A stretch of DNA of 35,731 bases, from the NCBI GenBank assembly GCA_048594375.1, contig JBMDXK010000033.1:1-35731 (forward strand). Direction: 5' to 3'. Positions within the stretch are counted from its first letter, which is position 1, and every line of letters begins with the position of its first letter. The translations under genes were made by a program, and so were the position numbers. The notes under the pieces are model-generated. The model saw only the letters and a list, made by a program, of their open reading frames with translations, had not been told where the DNA came from and searched no databases. Source of the stretch: JBMDXK01 sp048594375. GTDB taxonomy: Bacteria; Pseudomonadota; Alphaproteobacteria; Rhizobiales; Methylopilaceae. Shown in pieces: positions 32,102 through 35,731 of this stretch.

Positions 32102-32524
32102 ATTCCCCGCCCCTCGCAAAGCTGGTCTCTTCCCAGCCCTAGGCTATGAATAAACCGCCGAGCTTAACATACAGTTTAGCATTGATTTATTTGATGAATT
32201 TCAAGGCCAATATCATACTATTGTAGCAATAAACCTCTATCCTCCCTTCTAACGCTGCTTAATATGCCTAAAACATATTTGATGTGTGCTATCTGTCCAT
32301 AATCGTTTCCACAATCACTATCGCTTGACCGTAACACACCGTATCGTAAGGAACCTTCAATCTATTCTTGAAAGAATGCAAAGGGACGTTTAAGAATAGA
32401 AGTCTCACAAAGCTGCTTCACGACCTCAAAGAGTTTCTCAAACAATTTTATTCGCTTTCAGCCCAAAATCTCTGTTCTGGAAGGCTCGTTTTTATTACGA
32501 ATTTTCTGAAATTTTAAGGAATGT
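32102..32524. other. Divergent region between motA and the Hpt gene
   Basis: About 420 bases with no gene. TTAACATACAGTTTA at 32164-32178 is one base away from the CtrA consensus TTAA-N7-TTAA and lies 63 bases before the motA start, in the position of a promoter. I see no sigma28 or sigma54 promoter that I would defend. Confidence 0.45.
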
Positions 32525-32884
32525 ATGATGCCTGTGAATGCCGTCAGTATTGATGCCAAGCATCTTGATCGCCAGACAATGGGTGACCGGGAATTACAAC
32601 TTGAAATTCTGAAACTTTATCGGCATCAGGCACGGTTATTTTTGTGTCGGCTTGAAACCGTAACAACCGCGCAGGAATTGCGAGAAATTACCCACACCTT
32701 AAAAGGTGCATCATTGGGTGTGGGCGCTCAAGCCGTTGCCCAAGCCACAAAAGTTATGGAAGATGCGGCCCGTACTGCTCTTGAAAATAACAGCACAATA
32801 ACGCACATTGACCGAAGACCCGTAATTGATGCGGTGAATGCTGTTCTGGAAAGTATTCAAGAAATAACAGCTCAGGAACACTGA
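32525..32884 (+). CDS. Hpt-domain histidine phosphotransfer protein
   Basis: 119-residue cytoplasmic protein made of one four-helix histidine-phosphotransfer domain. The phosphorylated site is ITHTLKGASLGVGAQAV, with His57 in the HxLKGxxxxxG motif. RELQLEILKLYRHQARLFLC forms the preceding helix and VAQATKVMEDAARTALEN the following one. AAGGA lies four bases before ATG 32525 and seven before ATG 32528, so the second Met may be the true start. It is transcribed away from motAB, so a link to motility or cell-cycle phosphorelays such as CckA-ChpT-CtrA is a reasonable guess; no partner kinase or receiver is in the window. Confidence 0.85.
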   Translation: MMPVNAVSIDAKHLDRQTMGDRELQLEILKLYRHQARLFLCRLETVTTAQELREITHTLKGASLGVGAQAVAQATKVMEDAARTALENNSTITHIDRRPVIDAVNAVLESIQEITAQEH

Positions 32885-33018
32885 GTTTTATAAATGAGAG
32901 CTCTTTTGGAATAATCGAGCAAAATCACAATGAAACAATTCTGTTTTGATTTTACAGCTCTGCATTACTACTCATACTTCATGCCTTGGCTTTTAAATTT
33001 AATAGAAGGGGCTGACAT
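32885..33018. other. Short A/T-rich region between the Hpt gene and the IS1595 remnant
   Basis: No gene. AGAGCT near 32898 and AGCTCT near 32958 are inverted, with AAAATCA/TGATTTT inside, so the Hpt mRNA may end in a loose hairpin. GGGGCTGAC at 33008-33016 may be the terminal repeat of the decayed insertion sequence; no matching opposite end was found. Confidence 0.3.
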
Positions 33019-33325
33019 CTAATAATATTTTTTGAGCAGCGATTTGAGGTCTTTGAGGAGCGCTGCCGGATTGCCAATATTAAATCTCCATTCGCACTCT
33101 TTCAAGAAGAGTTCAAAATACCGTTTGGGTGCGCCGTTGAACTTTCGCAAGTGGCGTTTTGTCTGTGATCAGAGCCGTCGGCCAGCGTAGCTAAATTCTC
33201 AATGCCGTTGATATGGTTATGTTTTTGCTCGCCAAAATGGGTTGAGTGATTGATACAAAAATGGTGAAATTCAAATACATCAAGCGCGTTGTAACTGCGG
33301 TAGTTATCGGTATAGACAATCTATA
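33019..33325 (-). pseudogene. IS1595-family transposase, C-terminal remnant, interrupted
   Basis: Read on the minus strand from about 33322: VYTDNYRSYNALDVFEFHHF, CINHSTHFGEQKHNHINGIE, N; then, after an interruption, KRHLRKFNGAPKRYFELFLK followed by ECEWRFNIGNPAALLKDLKS and LLKKYY with stop at 33021-33019. This is the end of an IS1595/IS1016-type DDE transposase (HINGIEN..., LKECEWRFN). The join GIEN-(FWSQT)KRH is broken by 20 inserted bases (33174-33193) that shift the frame, and the TGG tryptophan codon next to it reads TGA. Upstream of 33325 the frame is lost and no N-terminal half is present. Not functional. Confidence 0.8.
33175..33194 (-). repeat. 20-base module inserted in the IS1595 remnant (repeat copy C)
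   Basis: On the minus strand it reads TTAGCTACGCTGGCCGACGG, identical to copy A at 18 of 20 bases and to copy B at 18 of 20. The bases before it (ATTGAGAATT) and after it (TCTGATCACAGACAAAACGC) rejoin into the expected transposase reading frame once it is removed. No TGATCA palindrome of its own follows beyond the native TCTGRTCA. Confidence 0.65.
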
Positions 33326-33391
33326 ATCCTCCAGATCATCTAAAACCGTTTTATGGAACCCAGATAGACTTCTTACCAGTATTTGCGCAAC

Positions 33392-33576
33392 TCAAGTTTG
33401 AGCGGCTATGCCCCTGCGCATCATTCTATGGATAAAAGTTGCCACGCTTTCGGTAACGCCTGCTTTATCGGCATATTGCATCCAGTTTTCGACATGGGTA
33501 CGCCTACGCCACGCTCTTCGATCCAGCTCACAGCGCCAATGTCTTTGCCCCAAAGGCGAACGGTTGCGTTCGTCAT
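33392..33576 (-). pseudogene. hipA-like toxin kinase, gutted remnant
   Basis: Starts at ATG 33576 overlapping the TGA of the XRE gene (ATGA), and reads MTNATVRLWGKDIGAVSWIE then ERGVGV, the typical N-terminus of HipA-family Ser/Thr kinases. The frame then changes near 33500, and the other frame continues RTHVENWMQYADKAGVTESV and ATFIHRMMRRGIAAQT to a stop at 33392. The latter looks like a HipA C-terminus. Only about 60 codons remain of some 400, so the kinase core is deleted. The IS1595 remnant lies immediately downstream. The C-terminal identification is less certain than the N-terminal one. Confidence 0.6.
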
Positions 33577-33932
33577 GCTTCATCTTCTCCCCACGCCCAG
33601 TCAGTTGCTTTCTGGACGGCGTTGCGCTCACGAGCGCGTTGGCGCTCATGCCCCTCATGCCTGATGCGCTCAACCGGCCTGATATCGGGATCTGGCAAGG
33701 CTGCTGCCAGCCGATCACCGAGGTTGAGCGCCGCCAGCACACGTATCAGGGTGTCGAGAGAGACATTCTCGCCAGCCTCAAGCCGCTTGATGCTGCGGAC
33801 TGATACGCCGGTCTCGCGCGCAAGGCTCGCCTGAGTGAGGTTCCGGCTGAGGCGAATACGGGCAATCCGCGTACCCAGCTCGCGCAATTCTCGCTGTACC
33901 GTTGTGAAGCCCTGCACAAAAATTGGGGCCAT
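33573..33932 (-). CDS. XRE-family antitoxin-like repressor (HipB type)
   Basis: 119-residue helix-turn-helix protein. The DNA-binding core is GTRIARIRLSRNLTQASLAR, ETGVSVRSIKRLEAGENVSL and DTLIRVLAALNLGDRLAAAL, the lambda-Cro/XRE pattern with the HipB-like extension PDPDIRPVERIRHEGHERQR. ATG 33932 follows AAGG at 12 bases. It overlaps the hipA remnant by ATGA, the standard coupling in hipBA operons. Its own promoter and a likely operator are intact at 33970-33998, so it may still be made although its toxin partner is destroyed. Confidence 0.85.
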   Translation of the reverse strand: MAPIFVQGFTTVQRELRELGTRIARIRLSRNLTQASLARETGVSVRSIKRLEAGENVSLDTLIRVLAALNLGDRLAAALPDPDIRPVERIRHEGHERQRARERNAVQKATDWAWGEDEA

Positions 33933-33969
33933 ATCCTACACCTTATCCCGAAAAATCTAGTTAGAGTGT

Positions 33970-33998
33970 ATTATATGGCCCATAATTATATTTTTCAA
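33970..33998 (-). promoter_or_regulatory. Promoter and operator of the hipB-like gene
   Basis: On the minus strand TTGAAA (33998-33993) and TATAAT (33975-33970) are 17 bases apart, near-consensus. The spacer holds the palindrome TATGGCCCATA (33974-33984), overlapping the -10, where the encoded repressor could bind. A related GGCCATATATAGCC lies at 34048-34061. Confidence 0.7.
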
Positions 33999-34133
33999 TA
34001 GGAGACCAACTAGGGGTCATATCCGACCAATTAAAGAGCATTAAAGCATATAAAAGGCCATATATAGCCCCATTTATTCAAACTGCTTCTCAAGTAGCTC
34101 CAGGGCGCCTTCCTTTAGGATACGTTTGTCATT

Positions 34134-35731
34134 TTAGATTGCCCCCGTTGCTTTTACGCCCACTATGTCCATCAATCGGCTATAGCTATCAACCACGTCA
34201 TATTTCACCTTATCGGCCTCGATGCGCTGGTTAATTTTATCAAAGAACTTTCGGGCGCATTCGATTTTGGTCTTTTCGATTTCCCGCAAATCCATTGACG
34301 ACATGCTGCCTTTGGTTTCTGCGACGAAATAAATGTGCTTCACGGTTCCTTCCTTGAAGGAAATAGCCCAATCTGGATTGTAGTCACCCACGGGCGTTGG
34401 AATCAGGAAGCCGCGAGGCAGTTTTGCATAAACAACCACCTCCGCGCTGGTATCCAGCTCCGTCACGAATGCCCGCTCAATTTTTGAATCCGTAATCACA
34501 TAATCGTAAATGTGATTTTTCAGTTTCTCGCTGGCCTTAGTGAAGTCCTGCTTGCTCTGCCCAGTCGTAAAGATGTTGGTGTCATAGCTACCAGCCACTT
34601 CGTCATAGCTCAGGCGCTCAATGATAATGGTGGCTTTTTGCTCATTGATAAGTCGTGATGCCTCGGAAATGAAGTGTTCCGGGTTCTGCTTAAACTGGGC
34701 AAAAATAGCTGGCTCCAGCGCCTTGAAGATAGTGGCCACTGTACTGCGCGTTAGGTGCGCATTCTCGGCAAGTTTACCTAGCAGGTCATACTTAACCATT
34801 GAATGAATAGAGGCATTATGCGTTTCAGTGCTGGTTGCCTGTAACTGGAAGCCATCCCCTTGTTTCAGCTGGGCATCAGTTATCTGATCGCCTTGTATGC
34901 CGGTTTGGATAGTGTATTGCAGGGGAGAAACACGCAGTTCTTTATTTAACGTCTTAATACAGTTCGCAATCAGTTCTTCTGAATCAAACTCTACGCGATA
35001 CACTGCGCGGCGATTGATGCGCCTCCATAGCTCCTGAAATTCCTTTTTCTTGAAGTTTGCATTGAGAGGATTGGTTTTTGGTTTGCGATCATCACCTACA
35101 TCTGGAAGCTGGCCTGCGCTGAACACGCTGTCCACCAGTGCCAGAATTTGCTCCGCATGGGGTGCCAATTCCTCTGGCAATGGCGCAAGCGTACCGTCGG
35201 CCTTGGCCTGATGGTAGGCTTCGGCAATCTGGTCGGCATCATCCGTGTAATCATTTTTCAGCAAGTATTTGTATATCTGCTTCGCCATCGCAGGGGTGAC
35301 CTGCAATGTACCCGTATCCGTTTTTATGGTTTTGCCCGTGAAATATGCTTCATCGGCCTTCCTGGGACGCGCGGACAGTGAATCGCTAATTTCCCTCTGA
35401 AGGTTGCCAACAAAATCCTTATAGCTTTCGCTTGCAACCACGGTCAGGACGTTAATTTCATGCACAGTGGCCGGGTGATCTATACGGTCGCCATTTTGGT
35501 TCACACACAACCGTAACCCCCGCCCGACTTCTTGGCGGCGGGATATGGTGTTATCGCTGTGCTTCAACATGCACATAACGAAGACGTTGGGGTTATCCCA
35601 GCCTTCACGCAGTGCTGAGTGCGAGAAAATAAAGCGTACAGGCTCTGCAAACGATAACAGACGCTCTTTGTTTTTCAGGATGAGGTCGTAGGCATCCACG
35701 TCATCCGAATCTACGTCTATGGTGCCGACTT
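34134..35731 (-). CDS. Type III restriction enzyme Res subunit, C-terminal part cut by the window edge
   Basis: Open from the right edge to the TAA at 34136-34134, 531 codons. The visible part is the end of the helicase: VRFIFSHSALREGWDNPNVF and TISRRQEVGRGLRLCVNQNG (motif VI with the arginine finger). A long linker follows, then the nuclease GDYNPDWAISF...IYFVAETKGSM, whose NPDW...ETKG gives the PD-(D/E)xK site. It restricts DNA with a Mod methyltransferase that is expected upstream, outside the window. An internal GTG at 35699 is not a real start because the frame continues. The same frame stays open for 19 codons beyond the stop. It sits beside the hipBA and IS1595 remnants, so it is part of an accessory segment. 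Confidence 0.9.
   Translation of the reverse strand, partial: VGTIDVDSDDVDAYDLILKNKERLLSFAEPVRFIFSHSALREGWDNPNVFVMCMLKHSDNTISRRQEVGRGLRLCVNQNGDRIDHPATVHEINVLTVVASESYKDFVGNLQREISDSLSARPRKADEAYFTGKTIKTDTGTLQVTPAMAKQIYKYLLKNDYTDDADQIAEAYHQAKADGTLAPLPEELAPHAEQILALVDSVFSAGQLPDVGDDRKPKTNPLNANFKKKEFQELWRRINRRAVYRVEFDSEELIANCIKTLNKELRVSPLQYTIQTGIQGDQITDAQLKQGDGFQLQATSTETHNASIHSMVKYDLLGKLAENAHLTRSTVATIFKALEPAIFAQFKQNPEHFISEASRLINEQKATIIIERLSYDEVAGSYDTNIFTTGQSKQDFTKASEKLKNHIYDYVITDSKIERAFVTELDTSAEVVVYAKLPRGFLIPTPVGDYNPDWAISFKEGTVKHIYFVAETKGSMSSMDLREIEKTKIECARKFFDKINQRIEADKVKYDVVDSYSRLMDIVGVKATGAI

Noticed and set aside
32102..32524. Sigma28-type flagellar promoter upstream of motA
   Set aside because: No TAAA-N15-GCCGATAA-like sequence could be placed, and that sigma factor is often absent in this class.

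Overview
The window is a stretch of chromosome from an alphaproteobacterium with roughly balanced G+C. The evidence is several gene groups that are typical of that class: sppA-ihfB-lapA, the set LppC/LpoA-like lipoprotein / rsmI / yraN / gshB, and small families found largely in Alphaproteobacteria (BA14K, DUF2093). A perfect CtrA-type box in one promoter and a near-match upstream of motA fit the same class. The cell is a motile (motAB) Gram-negative that makes a cyclic beta-1,2-glucan (ndvB). I cannot name the genus.

Layout. 1-2400 (minus strand): start of an NlpC/P60 hydrolase, a MarR regulator, lapA, ihfB and sppA. 2520-3654: an unrecognised cytoplasmic coiled-coil protein behind a good sigma70-like promoter with a CtrA box in its spacer. 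3710-8686: a UbiH-like monooxygenase facing the minus-strand operon rsmI-yraN-gshB, which diverges from an LpoA-like lipoprotein. 8687-10128: a DUF2846-type lipoprotein, tRNA-Thr(CGU) and a cluster of palindromic repeats. 10129-18573: one very large gene, cyclic beta-1,2-glucan synthase. 18792-20505: beta-carbonic anhydrase, a possible small RNA with a UUCG-loop terminator, and a BA14K protein. 21040-25085: lepA, a DUF2093 protein, an unknown low-complexity protein and an NADPH-dependent FMN reductase. 25137-30120: ferredoxin-NADP reductase, an extensin-like lipoprotein, an orphan DctP-type binding protein and a secreted ChaN/Tiki-like protein with a calcium-loop motif. 30268-32884: motB, motA and a divergent Hpt phosphotransfer protein. 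32885-35731: an accessory segment with an IS1595-type transposase remnant, a hipB-like antitoxin with its hipA gutted, and the C-terminal part of a type III restriction enzyme.

The main unexplained structure is a family of intergenic palindromes built around ATAAAATGATNAT. Some carry a 20-base module (TTAGCTACGCTGGCCGNYGG) on one side. The same 20-base module interrupts the IS1595 transposase remnant so neatly that the frame on either side can still be read, which suggests the module itself has been mobile. Other points worth following are the candidate small RNA at about 19655-19793, the CtrA-box promoter of the coiled-coil gene, and the hipBA remnant that keeps an intact promoter and operator.
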